In this document: positions 32,936-44,221 of the stretch, in pieces | Numbering within the stretch: position 1 is the stretch's first letter | How the letters are laid out: every line of letters begins with the position of its first letter | DNA from: Charina bottae | Lineage: Eukaryota > Chordata > Lepidosauria > Squamata > Charinaidae | Direction of reading: 5' to 3' | DNA length: 64,000 nucleotides | Assembly (NCBI GenBank): GCA_023362775.1 | Contig: JALMGJ010000002.1 | Location: 61,740,914 to 61,804,913, forward strand | The notes under the pieces: generated by a model | Database searches by the model: none | Seen by the model: the letters and a program-made list of their open reading frames with translations, nothing else | Told to the model about the DNA's origin: nothing | Position numbers and translations under genes: made by a program

Positions 32936-35900
32936 CTATCAGGCTACCTGGATGACAGGCGACACCCACAACTTTAGCACCATTCTCTCTTCTTCAGTTT
33001 CTGTAGCTTAATTACCTGCCTTCAAAGGAGCTAACATTCACTGAGAGCAAAGAGATAATTACATCAAGTACTCACTCATCCCACTGAAAAGCTCCTACAG
33101 CCCTGCTGGCTTTCTTCTTGGCTTTATTAAGAGAGCTTATTTAGAAAACTAAGAGACTGTCCTTTAAAACAGAGCCTCCTTGATGTTTGGACAACTCACC
33201 CTACAGCTTTGTCACCAGGGTTTCTTCTCATGCCTGTAAAGTTGACCTTCTTGATAATCTGGTCCCGTTTCCTGGATAACCCACTCAGGCTCCTCTAATA
33301 GCCCCCTCAGTAAGCTCCTGTTTTGCTCCTTCTGTTTCCTTGCTCTGTATCTGCAGCTCCTGGGATTCATAGGTGGCTTTGAAAGCTAGGTACCTACTGG
33401 CCCCAACCAACCAGGAAAAACTCCCTCAAGAGCCATGTGCCAGAGTACATAGCAACAACTAGAAAAAAGCCTAACCAACCAAATGGAAATCAAACTGTTC
33501 CCCAGGCACCAAGTAACCTTAAGTAAAAAGCCATGAACTTGGCCTCTTTCATTACTCCCCACTCCATTATTCTTTGCTAGTTCTGAATTATGTGTTTCCA
33601 GATCTGAGTGATCTGATATTGCTAGTTTATCTTTGGCAGCAAACGTTCCTCCCATCAAATCATCCACTAGAGTGCAGGGAAGCAGTCAAGGAGAGACAAC
33701 TATAGAGGACCCAAACAGGTCCCCAAACATTGTGTGTTTCCATGCAGGAGTATTAGCAGCCTTCTGCTGCAAGTGACATAGCCCATTTTGCAGCCTTGGG
33801 GCTTTACAGTTAGGGATGTATGATCTATTTGTATGGTTTGTGTTATGACCAGCAGTATTCTAGTCTTTTATGGCTTTTGACAGATTTTTTGTTAAAAACA
33901 AGAATGTCAGTGGGTGGGTAGAGCCCCTAATATACAGAGCATGGTATGCAATTTCTCCTAAAGTACATCACTGTATGTTTTGAAAGTGCAAATTTCCCTG
34001 ATGTTCTTTGTTGCATAAATTTCCCAACACAGGTTTTTCACAAAATAACCACCCATTTTCGCCAACAAATAGGCTGTTAAATTTTGTTGTGTGAATTTTG
34101 GCCAGAGAAAGACAGACATTAGCAGATCTAATTCCACAGTAATTCTGTTTTCACAAATATCCCTCTCCCCCTAAGATATCCATTCTAGATTTCTTTCCAT
34201 TCTTACTTTCATATTCCTAAAAACTATGAGCACATGCAAGAATCAGCGATACGTGAAGATGCTGATGCCCAAAGAAAACTCACAAATGAAATGTATTTAA
34301 AACCAAGTGAGACCCTATCCTATTAACCTTTATTTTGTTCTTGTAAGACCTTGCCTGTGTTCACCCAGATGTTGCAAATCTTACCTTATATATTACTATT
34401 GTAATTGAGATGCTGAAATCCTAGAAAGAGAAAAAGTTAATTGTTTTCAGAATAATATGGTTCGTCCTCTGATAGAGTTAAAAATGTACCGACTTACGCT
34501 TTACGCATAGCTGATGGCCTATGCTTCCAAAGGGGATATTATGGTTTAATATGCTCATAATCAGTAGATAAATATTCCCTAAAGAATGTGCTTCTGATAA
34601 GATAGCTTTCCAGTCTGGAGTGGCAACAGTAAACTAGGGCTGAATACATAATGTTATATTTCAGTCTGACAGACAATCTATCTCTAGAGTGAGCTGGGAT
34701 TGTCAGCTATGTTTTATGTATCCATAGTGGAAAGCATTTTCAGGTAACAATATGTAGGTCTTGAACACCTGTCAAGTATACACTATTTTAATAGCCTTAA
34801 ATAAATAATACAAAGCAGAGAAATTTTGGGATATGGAGTTCACTATATGCTACATGCTATATTTTATATTGCAAATATATTATTCCTAGGTACCTAACAA
34901 ATAATCATTGAGCTGGAACGTTATGTTCTAGAATCTCAGTCTTAAATAAATTATCTTCATAATAAGGGTTGATGTATCCTTTAAAGGAACGTATGTGCAT
35001 TCTACGTTTACCCTGAAGATTTATGAGGGAAGTGTGTAAAGTAACAAAATGGATTGTATAAAAACCTCAAATATGGAGCAGAAATAGACCACAAGGCATT
35101 GGGCAATAATAGCTTTTTAATCCATGACCGCTCTGTGGACCCAAAGGCTTAGAAAAAACCATGTGCATTCTTTTTACTTCATTATTTCTGAACAAGAAAC
35201 ATTGGTATAGATGCAGCAGATACTCTCTGAGTTCCATGAAGTGGAAGCCCCCTTCAAACCCTCGTTTACTTGAACAAATGAAGGTTTGAAACTGGAGAAA
35301 AAATGTGGCCATGCCTGATGTTCTGTCTCCCATTCTCCCTGATCTCTTGTTGAGATACCCAGGCTTGCATTGGCTTGGATACAAATACAGCTTTCTTGTT
35401 CTTCCAAACATCTGCTTTATTGAAGTCTTGGATAGATGGAGACCTGTAGTCACGTTTAAGCACCACAAGTTCAATTGCGCTTCAGCTCTTTCCACCAAGT
35501 ACAGAGAAATCAGGAGAGTAGAGGGTAGAGTCTGTACTATGCTTTTGTCTATTCAATTTCAAGCCATCTTTCACTCAACTGAGTGCCTACAGAAGGCTGT
35601 ACTTCTGTATAGGTGCACTTAGGATACCAGGCTAATATCAAGATGCTGTGCCTTCTTCTGTTGGCCAACATCTCATAGAAAATAAAATGCTGAGGGTTGG
35701 TTTTCTAAAACTAAAGAGAATGCCTGCTGTTAGTTTCTGTAATTATACTTTTTATGGGTAGTTTAAATTTGCTTTAGGGTTTTACCTATCTTTTCTAAAC
35801 AGCCTTAGAAGGACTTTACCCTGAAAAATGAAACACAAGCGTATTAAGCGAAACAAGCAAACATTAAAAACCTAGTGCTAGAGTAGAGGGAAAAAAACAA

Positions 35901-36772
35901 CTCAGCCCTTTTTGGTGATGGAAAAGGCTCTTTTCTATGTGTATACAGTACATAGATATAGAAAACATTAGGCAGCCTTCATAGAGTTGATATAAAGATG
36001 GGCAAGTATTGGATTACTGGGTAGCTACCAGGAAAAATGGCTCATTTAGTTTTTACAGTGTATCAGTTTGTGGCAATACTAGATGGGAAAGAAAGATAAA
36101 GAAATTGGAAGTGAGAAATTGGGGGTCACAAGGGCTAGTAGTGCTTCTCCAAATCAGCATATGTTTATCTGGTGGGGGGGACCCTTTCTGATCAATTAGT
36201 AGTGCAGGTAAAAAAATTAAAGTATTTTAAAGACTGAGTGTATCTGAGTGACAAGTAGCAATCGTTTGCACAATTTTTCCATGTACATCTTGATCATCTC
36301 TGGAATACTGAAATTATGGAAGGAAATGTGATAAAGATAAAGTTATAATCATTTCAGTGTTGAGATTTAAATTGCATTCTTAATTTTATTGTTATTGTAG
36401 TTGTGAATTCATACCGGCCGTATGCCACCAGCTGATAACGACAGATAGCAGAACATTTGACTGAGTCCTATAGATATTACAGGGATGACTGATAAGCTCT
36501 CAGAAATTGGTTTTACAAGATGGATTACTCGCATTAAATTGATATTTATGCCAACACTCTAAATAAGTGGCTTGTTAAAATATATCAGTGATGCAAATCC
36601 TTTGTTGGGCTTATGTTCTGTCTTTTTAAGGTTTTATCGTTGTTCAGACATTCTTTATTGGTTTTATTTCAATTACAGAATATACATATGGAACATACAT
36701 GGAAAAATTATCAATTAGATATTGAATATTTCTGGGAGGAAAGAATATTCTAGAAAATAACTAAGATATTTG
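32936..36772. other. Long unique stretch
   Basis: Nearly 4 kb without a recognisable element. The longest non-repeat frame of the window is here (143 codons, minus, 35498-35067), overlapped by a 105-codon plus frame (35305-35622). Neither shows a domain, and overlap on both strands argues against coding. The segment 36390-36620 has enhancer-like texture. Confidence 0.45.
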
Positions 36773-37041
36773 CAGGTGGCCCTCGTTATCAGCAGTCTCA
36801 GTATGTGTGGTTTTGTATGTCCGCTGTTAGCAAATAGAGGTCGTGCCTCATTATTTGTGGTAAAGGGTTTCACATATACATGGTTTTGGAGTTTCTTTTG
36901 TGCATTTTACACATTTACAAAACGATGGACGGGCTTTTGCACACTCCTAAGGTACCTTTTTTCATGATGTTGCTCTCCATGGTCTCATTTTCTGTGTTTG
37001 TTCAGCTGGAACTTAACCCCCATAAAGAACAAGGGCCACCT
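36773..37041. mobile_element. Tigger/mariner-like MITE
   Basis: The left end is caggtggccctcgttat and the right end reads aggtggcccttgttc in reverse complement. These ends, and phrases such as 'gctgttagcaaatag' and 'cattatttgtgg', are the style of Tigger-type MITEs. The expected TA duplication is not clean. No transposase is present. Confidence 0.55.
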
Positions 37042-37475
37042 ATCTGTAATACTTCATATTTTTCAAATGCAAATGATGGAAAATGCATTTTCAAATGTTG
37101 GTGTATTTTGAGGTCTGATAGCTTTGAATACGTTATGTTATATTGATATTCATAGGTACAATATACAAACCAATAGTTTAAAATCACAAATAGGGGTATG
37201 GTTATTCCAATGTGCCTTGCCCTCATTGCGTGGGCACTCAGACAAAGCAGCCATCAACAGACACATAGAGGTAAACAACATTTACATACCATTGTTCTGT
37301 TTGGAGTTTGACCACCAGAACTTTTTTAAGAAAATAGTTTTATTAATAAAAAACTATTTACAAGCATAAGTCCATGAGGTCACTGGAGAGTACTGGATCA
37401 ACTGGATGCACTTGAAAATGGGCAGCTATGCGATAGTACAACTAAAGTTCAGCAACAAGTATCAATAGTTCTGGA

Positions 37476-38015
37476 TCAGTTGACTAGGAGATTCAAGGTA
37501 GACTTGGGTTTGCTTGAAGTTGACAAGGCTTGACTGGTTCTTCTGGAACACTGGGCTGGAACAGCAGTGTAGGCTGGGCTGATTCCTCTGGGACTCAGAA
37601 CTGGAACTGCAGGATAAGCTAGGCTGGTTCTTCTGGGACTCTGGCTGGGACTGCAAGGCAGACTGGACTGGTTCCTCTGGGATTCTGGACTGGGACTGCA
37701 AGGCAGACTGGACTGGAACCTCTGGAACACTAGAATGGAACTGCGAGGTAGACTGGACTGGTTCCTCTGGGATTCTGGACTGGGACTGCAAGGCAGACTG
37801 GACTGGAACCTCTGGAACACTAGAATGGAACTGCGAGGTAGACTGGACTGGATCCTCTGGGAGACAGGACTGGAACTACAAGGCAGACTGGACTGGTTCC
37901 TCTGGGACACTTGACTGGAACTGCAGAGCATATTGGACTGGAACCTCTGGTACACTGGACTGGAACTGCAAAGCAGACTGGACTGGAACCGCAACAAACG
38001 GAATGGAAGATGCAA
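37476..38015 (-). pseudogene. Repeat-derived open frame of 179 codons
   Basis: The frame reads a 15-residue repeat of the form SSLPCSPSPESQRNQ with variants (IPVFQRFQ type). A second frame (37791-37462, 109 codons) reads another phase of the same array. The frames exist because the 45-bp unit lacks stops in these phases. There is no independent evidence of translation. Confidence 0.3.
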
Positions 38016-38030
38016 GGCAGACTAGACGAC
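37530..38030 (-). repeat. 45-bp minisatellite inside LTR copy 2
   Basis: About eleven 45-bp units, starting like ggactggttcctctggg and ending like gcaaggcagact, are in register from about 37530. Units at 37665-37754 and 37755-37844 repeat as a 90-bp pair, showing higher-order duplication. LTR copy 1 has only about one to two units at about 19590-19640. Because 45 is divisible by three, frames stay open across the array. Confidence 0.9.
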
Positions 38031-38073
38031 TACCACTAGGCAACACTGCCTGTGGGCTAGGTAGGACTGGGTA

Positions 38074-38290
38074 CATTATTTATTTATTTATTTATTCAAT
38101 TTATCCCCGCCCATCTCCCCGAACAGGGGACTCTGGGCGGGTTACAACAGATAAAAATTTAAAATCTATACAAAATTTCTAAAAACAAACAAACAAATAC
38201 AAGAATAAATAAAATCCAAAGATGGTTAAAAGCCGTAGTATGGATCACAATACTACGGGGCCAACCAACCCCAAGAGGCACTACTACCTC
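38074..38290 (-). repeat. LINE 3' end inserted in LTR copy 2
   Basis: 'tttattcaatttatccccgc' and the following 'ccatctccccgaacaggggactctgggcgggtt' are the reversed CR1/L2-group tail. The TTTA run at 38078-38096 is its 3' end. The match with LTR copy 1 stops and resumes around this piece, so it inserted after the LTR. Confidence 0.75.
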
Positions 38291-38580
38291 CATCGTCCTA
38301 TACTAGAAAGCTCCCCAAGGCCAGAAATGGGTGACCCAAAATCGACACGACGAGCTGCACAAGGCTGAGCAGGATACTTAGCTGTATTGGGCAAGTGTTG
38401 CCCCGAAAAGACTAACGAACGCTGCGAAGCCGAAGATGCCAGCTGACAGTCGCCCGGCAATGCTGAAGCCTTCCTGCTGGAGTTTCCTGAAAAGCTACGA
38501 GCTAACATTCTCACTCCTATTGATGCTGAAGCAAGTTGAGCTTCTTTTGCAGCTGAGGTAGATTCAGAAAGGAGAAGAGG

Positions 38581-38988
38581 CTATGGCTTCAATTCTTCAG
38601 AAAGAGGCTTCTCTGATGATTCTGGCTGTGATCTTTCTGGAGTCGCTGTACAGTATGTAGAATGGTTGTCCCTGGCGACTGGGTGCTTGCTCTTGCTCTC
38701 TTTTATCCTGCTCTTGGCCTGCCTTCTCTCTTTCGGAGCCAGTTGGGGCTCCCGCTGCTGGGCATGCTTTTTTGCCCGCCTTTGTCTTGCACTGATTGGT
38801 GCTGAACAAGGAAATGAGTCTGGAGCACCAATCAGCTGCTCAGGATTTTCCCACACTGTCAGGTCATCTCCAGGTTCATTGCTTTGCACCTGCTTCTTTG
38901 GCGTCTGTGAGTCTGGCATCTGCCCATCACGAGACCGATCACGAGTGTTGCACTTTTGAACCTGCACCTGTTCATCACGAGATCTCAA
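38581..38988 (-). pseudogene. Open frame inside LTR copy 2
   Basis: A 135-codon frame (TTG start as drawn, no ATG) rich in R, K, Q, E and S. It shares QVQSNEPGDD, APISAR and neighbouring spacing with the frame in LTR copy 1. It extends about 60 codons beyond the point where copy 1 has its TGA. No domain was recognised. Confidence 0.35.
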
Positions 38989-39066
38989 TCGTTGCAGCCC
39001 AGGATAAGTTTCGTTTCTTCACTGGGTTTCTTTTTCTTTTGAATCGGACTCTGACGACCATTCATA

Positions 39067-39426
39067 AGAGACAATAGAAAAGCCAGAAGACGAGAACACC
39101 TCCTTGCCAGCAATCAACACCCAGATATGCAAAGATTAACACCAGGATTAGCACCAGGGGAATAATCAAACAGCACAATATACCCTAATCAAGGAACTAT
39201 TAACTCAGGCAATCAACCAAGCAGCAAACAACAGCCCAATCAAGGAACTACCAAGGAGAGAACAACACCCCCACCAGCACAAGCAGGACAAGCCATGGTA
39301 TATAAACAGAGAGCAAGTTCCACTCCCTTTTCGCACTGAATATGTTTCCTAGCCTGGCGATGAAACGTCTGCAAGAAAACAACAAGGCGCAGAGAGCACA
39401 AAGGACTCCACACTTCTATTGTCTCT
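39067..39426. repeat. Unclassified repeat-like segment with TATA box
   Basis: The motif agagacaatagaa (39067-39079) recurs inverted and exact at 39414-39426, bounding 360 bp. Inside, 'ggtatataaacagag' (about 39298-39312) is a textbook TATA box. It is followed by a GC-richer leader-like stretch with 'gatgaaacgtctgcaag', which I associate with squamate retroelements without being sure of the family. It abuts the TSD of LTR copy 2 almost directly. Confidence 0.4.
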
Positions 39427-40779
39427 AGGCGTTTAAGCCTGGAATATCTAATTCAGCCTCTGATGAAGTCTTGTCCAGCCAAGGCATGACAGAAACTTCC
39501 CCAACCTTTTTTATTTACCAGAAAGCACTAAATACCAAGAGCCATTTATTTTGAATGGTGACAGGTCTCTCCATCTCCTCTGCAGCCCTTCAAGGAAACA
39601 AACTTGGATACCATTATAATAGATGACACACAGATGCTTAACTACTGTCCTGCATGGCCTGAGATGAAATGTTCCAAGCAATCAAGTAATGGCTTGGAAG
39701 GGAGTTGCTTAATTACTTGCAAGATATGACTGAGTAAGCCATAGCAGATGCTAATCATAGTTGAGTTTATTTATTCAGGTTTTGTGGAGACTGATTGAAT
39801 TGCTCCTCTTCTTCAGGGAAAATTTGCAACATTGAGGTTTATTCCCCTTAATTTGATTAAAATAACAATCTGAGATAAAAGATCATCATTTCAAAGGTCA
39901 CTTTGTGATAGTAAATATTAGAGGGGCTGCAGGGAGATCTGTCAAGGTGAGGCATGACTAATCAGACTAATCTAATCAGACTGTGAATGACTAACCTAAT
40001 GTAATTATGCATTAGCTTCTAGGGAAGGCACTGCACATACATTCTTAATCCTTAAATAATCTTTTCCCCTCACATGCAGGAATTAAAAAAAAGCCTTTCT
40101 CAAATCTGGAAACGTCACAATTTATGTATAAAGAATAAGAACACAAGCTGGGAAATCTTGGATGCTCTGGTCCTTCTTCTATGCTTGGTGGTGACAGTCA
40201 CGAAAACTCTAAAGAAATAAAAATGCAGACCAATCAGCCACCTTAGGTCATCTATGCCCATCATTTAATCAATACTATTTAGACACATTATCGCATGTCA
40301 AGCAACTTTAAGGGATTAAAATGCTCAAAGTTCACTGACACTGGGTTGCATCAATTACTTCTTTGCACATTAGAGCATGCAGTGGAAACCAGAATATTTT
40401 CAGATGCACAGGAACTGATGAATACTTTGTACCATAAACATTACACTGAATTTAGGCAGGATTACAAAGAGGCATGTCAAGGGAGACCTGCTCTCACCCC
40501 CTCCAAAAGTTGCAGTAAAGAGTGTTCCTATTCACAGTTCCAGATAATGAATAAGGCCCTCTCTTAGTGTATTCCATTCCATCCAACCCATCACCTCAAG
40601 CAGGTCCCAAACTTTCTGGCACCATGATCATGTTGGGTTCCCAATAGATATTTGATTTGCTTCTTTGTTTCTTTCTTCTATGAGATAAAAGCAAACATTT
40701 TGCACTAGTTTAGGAACTGATCCAGGCCATTTTCTGCTTAAATGTCACCTCAGCAGAAGTTCACTAATCTAATCACATA
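39427..40779. other. Unique sequence, possible conserved non-coding
   Basis: No gene was recognised. Bases 39895-40040, with repeated 'taatcagactaatctaatcagac' and 'taattatgcattag' blocks, could be regulatory, but this is composition only. A 90-codon frame at 40295-40567 has no known domain. Confidence 0.4.
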
Positions 40780-40889
40780 AATAAATCCACATATAACAAA
40801 TTGTGGGCTGAAGCAAAGAGGATGGAACTTTCTTGCCAAAGTTATATCCTCTTTGCTTCAGCCCACAATTTGTTATATGTGGATTTATT
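40780..40889. repeat. Perfect 44-bp inverted repeat (hairpin)
   Basis: Bases 40780-40823 are the exact reverse complement of 40846-40889. The 22-nt centre contains a further 6-bp stem (aacttt at 40826-40831 pairing with aaagtt at 40838-40843). The arms contain no simple repeat and match no element I know. Confidence 0.95.
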
Positions 40890-41132
40890 ATTATACAGAG
40901 CTATTGAATGATTTCCTGGAATAATATGGCTGTAGTTCAAACATTTCAGGAAAAGTGCTATATAAATGATAAATATCCTTATTGTAATGGATAAGTATTA
41001 TTGTTTGGAAACAATACATTGATTTCTACTTATTTTAAAATAGTACAATAAAGAAAAAATAGCACCATTCATATCTTAACCCCCTATCACTGAAATGGGT
41101 TACTGCACATTCATTCTTGTAAATAAACATAT

Positions 41133-41175
41133 AGTAGAATCGTAGGGTTGGAGGTTTTGTGGTCTAACATGGAAA
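41133..41175 (-). repeat. CR1 3' terminus fragment
   Basis: 'agaatcgtagggttggagg...ggtctaac' is the reversed end of CR1 (sense 'gttagaccac...ccaaccctacgattct'). Confidence 0.5.
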
Positions 41176-41192
41176 CAGAAACGGTTTTTCAA

Positions 41193-41768
41193 TTAAATGA
41201 ATAGGTGAAATAAAGAATTGGGAGATTTCCCTTCGTGTGTTCGTGCAACAGGAGCAAAGCCCTCAGTTAGAGTGAATCCATCGACATCAATACCAATCTC
41301 TTCTTCACAATGCTTTGTATCAAAACTTGTCAGAAGCTGGGAAAAGGGGACAGGAACTTTCCAGACCTGCACACACAGTTCTTTCCTGTTTACCAAGATA
41401 TTTAATATATACACTGGCTTTAGCTTAAGAAACTACACATATACAGTTCTAACCTGATAATTTCAAGCAGAGCTTTTTCCACTGTTGCGCCTGTTTCCCT
41501 CTCTCCCTCCTACAGCTTCTTTCTGTTCGTTCACTTCTGTGCAATCTTCTGGGAGAATGGGAAGAGAGAAAACTAACTCTTTTCTGGGCTTCTTGGATTC
41601 CAGCACCTTTGCCAAGCTGTCTTCGCTGACCTCTGGTTCGTTCTCCAAAAATTTTAGTTCTTTCCACCAGCCGTTCACTGGGCAGGTCTCTTGCATCGTG
41701 CTTGTTCTTTCTGGGTCTCCAACTGAGGAATCCTCCTCCTTGATACACACAGTATTGCCAGTCCACAT

Positions 41769-41812
<44 letters not shown>

Positions 41813-41849
41813 AAAACCCTCTAGGGATGCCAAAATCCTCCCCCTCCAT
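41193..41849 (-). other. Two adjacent unassigned minus-strand frames
   Basis: Frames 41849-41463 (128 codons) and 41414-41193 (73 codons) lie head to tail on the minus strand, 48 bp apart, in sequence with more GC than its surroundings. The N-terminal part of the first is a (CA)n microsatellite read as valine/cysteine. The remaining ~100 codons are acidic and charged (a 'KFLENEPEVSEDSLAKVLE' stretch). No domain was recognised. It could be a transposon or pseudogene fragment, or chance. Confidence 0.3.
41771..41808. repeat. (CA)n microsatellite
   Basis: About 19 CA units followed by an A run. Confidence 0.97.
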
Positions 41850-42164
41850 TACTTAATGCTTCTGCCCTTTTATATGTTTAGGACGAGAAGGCAACTGTTT
41901 TTAATTAAGCACAAAGCTTCTTGGTATCTACGTGATATTGAGACTGATTTTGATGCATAGAAAAAATATTTTACCTTGAGACCATTCCTCACCCCAAGTC
42001 CATCAGTGCAATTACCTTTTAATTGTCCAAAATAGCACATTCACTTACTAGGTCATGTCTGTAGTGCCCATTTTGTCAAGAATTACATGTACTAGCAATC
42101 CATCTTTCTACTTTTTCACAGACACATTAATTCTAAGAGTCATGACATGTAGCCACACAAACAA

Positions 42165-42167
<3 letters not shown>

Positions 42168-42199
<32 letters not shown>

Positions 42200-42215
42200 T
42201 AAATAAATAAATAAA
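42168..42215. repeat. (CAAT)n(AAAT)n microsatellite
   Basis: Seven to eight CAAT units run into AAAT units. This may be the remnant tail of a lost LINE copy. Confidence 0.95.
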
Positions 42216-42297
42216 ATTTGCATCGTCAAATTATCTGTCTGAAATATAGCTTTATATTTCCTCATCATAGGGGTGGCTATGACTACATGTAATCATA

Positions 42298-42621
42298 GGT
42301 AAAGGTTCCCCCCGCACATTTGTGCAGTCGTGTCCGACTCTAGGGGCCGGTGCTCATCTCCGTTTTTTAGCCGAAGAACCAGCGTTGTCCAAAGATGCTT
42401 CCATGGTCATGTGGCCACATGACGCGCACGGAATGCTGTTACCTTCCCACCGAAGTGGTACCTATTCATCTACTTGCATTTGCATGCTTTCAAATTGCTA
42501 GGTTGGCAAGAGCTGGAGCTAGTGCAGGAGCTCACTCCGCACGCAGGGCTAGGGAACCTCCGAACTTATGATCTTCCGATCGACAAGCCTGGTGTCTTAC
42601 CCGCTGAGCCACCACGCCCCT
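42298..42621 (-). mobile_element. Sauria-type SINE, complete, 14-bp TSD
   Basis: The duplication tacatgtaatcata is exact on both sides (42284-42297 and 42622-42635). On the minus strand the element runs from the tRNA-like head (complement of 'cttacccgctgagcca', 42597-42612) to the Bov-B-like end. The B box has lost bases ('agggaacctccgaa' on the plus strand lacks the usual 'attcg'), so this copy is probably a poor pol III template. Frame 42474-42692 is a by-product. Confidence 0.92.
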
Positions 42622-42635
42622 TACATGTAATCATA

Positions 42636-44011
42636 CTCTGCCCCAAACTAATGAAGTTACAGCCATTTTTAAAAAAATTCAAAAGATTATAGTTTGAAAA
42701 CCCCTGCATCAATTTTAATGAAACTTGGTACATTTCTTTTGCGCATAAATACCTGATATCCCTTCAAATTTCATCCGATTACACTGTCTCCCTCCCCCAG
42801 TCTTATAACCTCTTTTGCCTTCTGCCAAATTATGGAATGAATCTGAATGATGGTGGAGTCCTTGGTGCTCCCTGAGCCTTGTGGTTTTCTTGCAGACAAA
42901 TATTCTCTGTGATTGGAATCTGAATGATTCTGAACCTCATTCTGGATCTGGGCATCAGGTCATGCTGGAAAACTTCTGAAATGTTCTGAACCAGACCTGG
43001 TCTAAATATGTGGGCTGAGCCCCTGAACAAGCTTGGGTGTCTTTGCTCACCATTGTTCTATAGTATTTTTGCCCACTCAAAAGCAGGTCTAGAGGAAGTC
43101 ATTTCTCATCTGTCATTACATTCTTAGAAATCATTACTCGACCATATTTGTTTGGAATTCTGCCCAAAGGAAACAATTCTTCAATTCACCCTCTCTTTTG
43201 AATTCAGAAATAGGGTAAGTTTCATGCAGAAGCCATCTTCCCTCCTAAAGCAAGAAAATTATCTCCATGTCCTCCTGAAAAATGTAACACAATTACTCAA
43301 ATGAGTCAAAATCCCCACAATCCATTCATTTATGGCACTGAAGATATCCCATACTTCAGTGCTGAAACTGCTGATTTTTGGCTCTCATTTTTCCACACCA
43401 TTTACTCCTGATGGACTTTTCTCTTGAGTTATTGTTCTTCACAGAAAATAGTGTTTTTATTATGCTTTCCACCATCCTGGTGTTCTATCAGTACTCACAG
43501 AGAAATGTACTGTATGGAAAGTAGTTCCTTTAATGCAGGGATAGGCAACGTTGTGCCTGTGGATATTAATGTACTTGGGATCATCATCATCATCTCGCTC
43601 ATCTGCCTGCTCCATCTGATTTTAAATTATTTTTAACATTTTTTTAATTAAAAGGAAATTAAACTACTATTATTTGCTTTCCTCAGAATTATCTTTATTT
43701 TCTTGAATATCATTGGATGCCACACAGAAGTGTTGATTGCCTTCAGCTGAAGATTTTGCTTGGAAGTGTGCCCACTTGCCTCCCAAAGTTGTAGCAACAG
43801 ATGATATATGGGAAAATGGGGAGCAATCTCACTAGTTCGCCCTCTGGTAAATGAATGTTTTGTGATTGATCGAACCAATCTGAACAGCCATTTTGTAGTA
43901 TCAGTGATGATATTGCTCTCAAATTTCAAAATGCCCCCAATGCCCCCCCCCCAAGTTGCTTACTCTTGTGACTTACAGGTAAATCCAAACAACTGTAGTG
44001 GTGTTTTTTTA
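42636..44011. other. Unique sequence
   Basis: No gene was recognised. Bases 43536-43565 ('cagggataggcaacgttgtg') look like one terminus of a hAT MITE, but the other end is not found. Confidence 0.45.
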
Positions 44012-44221
44012 ATCCATTCAATCATGTCTGATTCTTGGAGGCTGCCTGGGCAAGTCCCTTCAGTTTTCTTGGCAAAGTTTTTCAGAAGTGGTTTGCCATT
44101 GCCTCCTTCCTAGGGCTGAGAGAGAGTGACTGGCCCAAGGTCATCCAGCTGGCTTTGTGCCTAAGGCGGGACTCACGGTTTCCCAATTTCTAGCCTGATG
44201 CCTTCACCACTACACCAAACT
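44012..44221 (-). mobile_element. MIR-like SINE, long-core variant
   Basis: The head end (plus: 'ccactacaccaaact') and the core 'gagagagtgactggcccaaggtc' are as in 5924-6196. The middle differs, with 'tcatgtctgattcttggagg...aagtggtttgccattgcctcc', a variant also present at 51161-51364. Two copies with the same alternative middle suggest a distinct subfamily. Confidence 0.7.

Larger units (their letters stand above)
37293..39056 (-). mobile_element. Solo LTR, family S copy 2, enlarged
   Basis: This is homologous to 18808-19861 in reverse orientation. Its sense start is CGTCAGAGTC (T to C at the first base) and its end is CCAAACAGAACA. The 5-bp duplication, accat on the plus strand, is exact (37288-37292 and 39057-39061). 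At 1764 bp it is about 700 bp longer than copy 1 because of a 45-bp minisatellite (37530-38030) and a LINE-tail insertion (about 38074-38290). It keeps the polyadenylation signal (37339-37344, complement). No internal region adjoins it. Confidence 0.85.

Noticed and set aside
35067..35622. 143-codon minus and 105-codon plus frames as possible genes
   Set aside because: They overlap on opposite strands, show no domain or signal, and have no splice-site or start context; length alone is within chance in 64 kb.
43536..43570. One hAT-like terminus (cagggataggcaacg)
   Set aside because: No matching inverted end or 8-bp duplication was found nearby.
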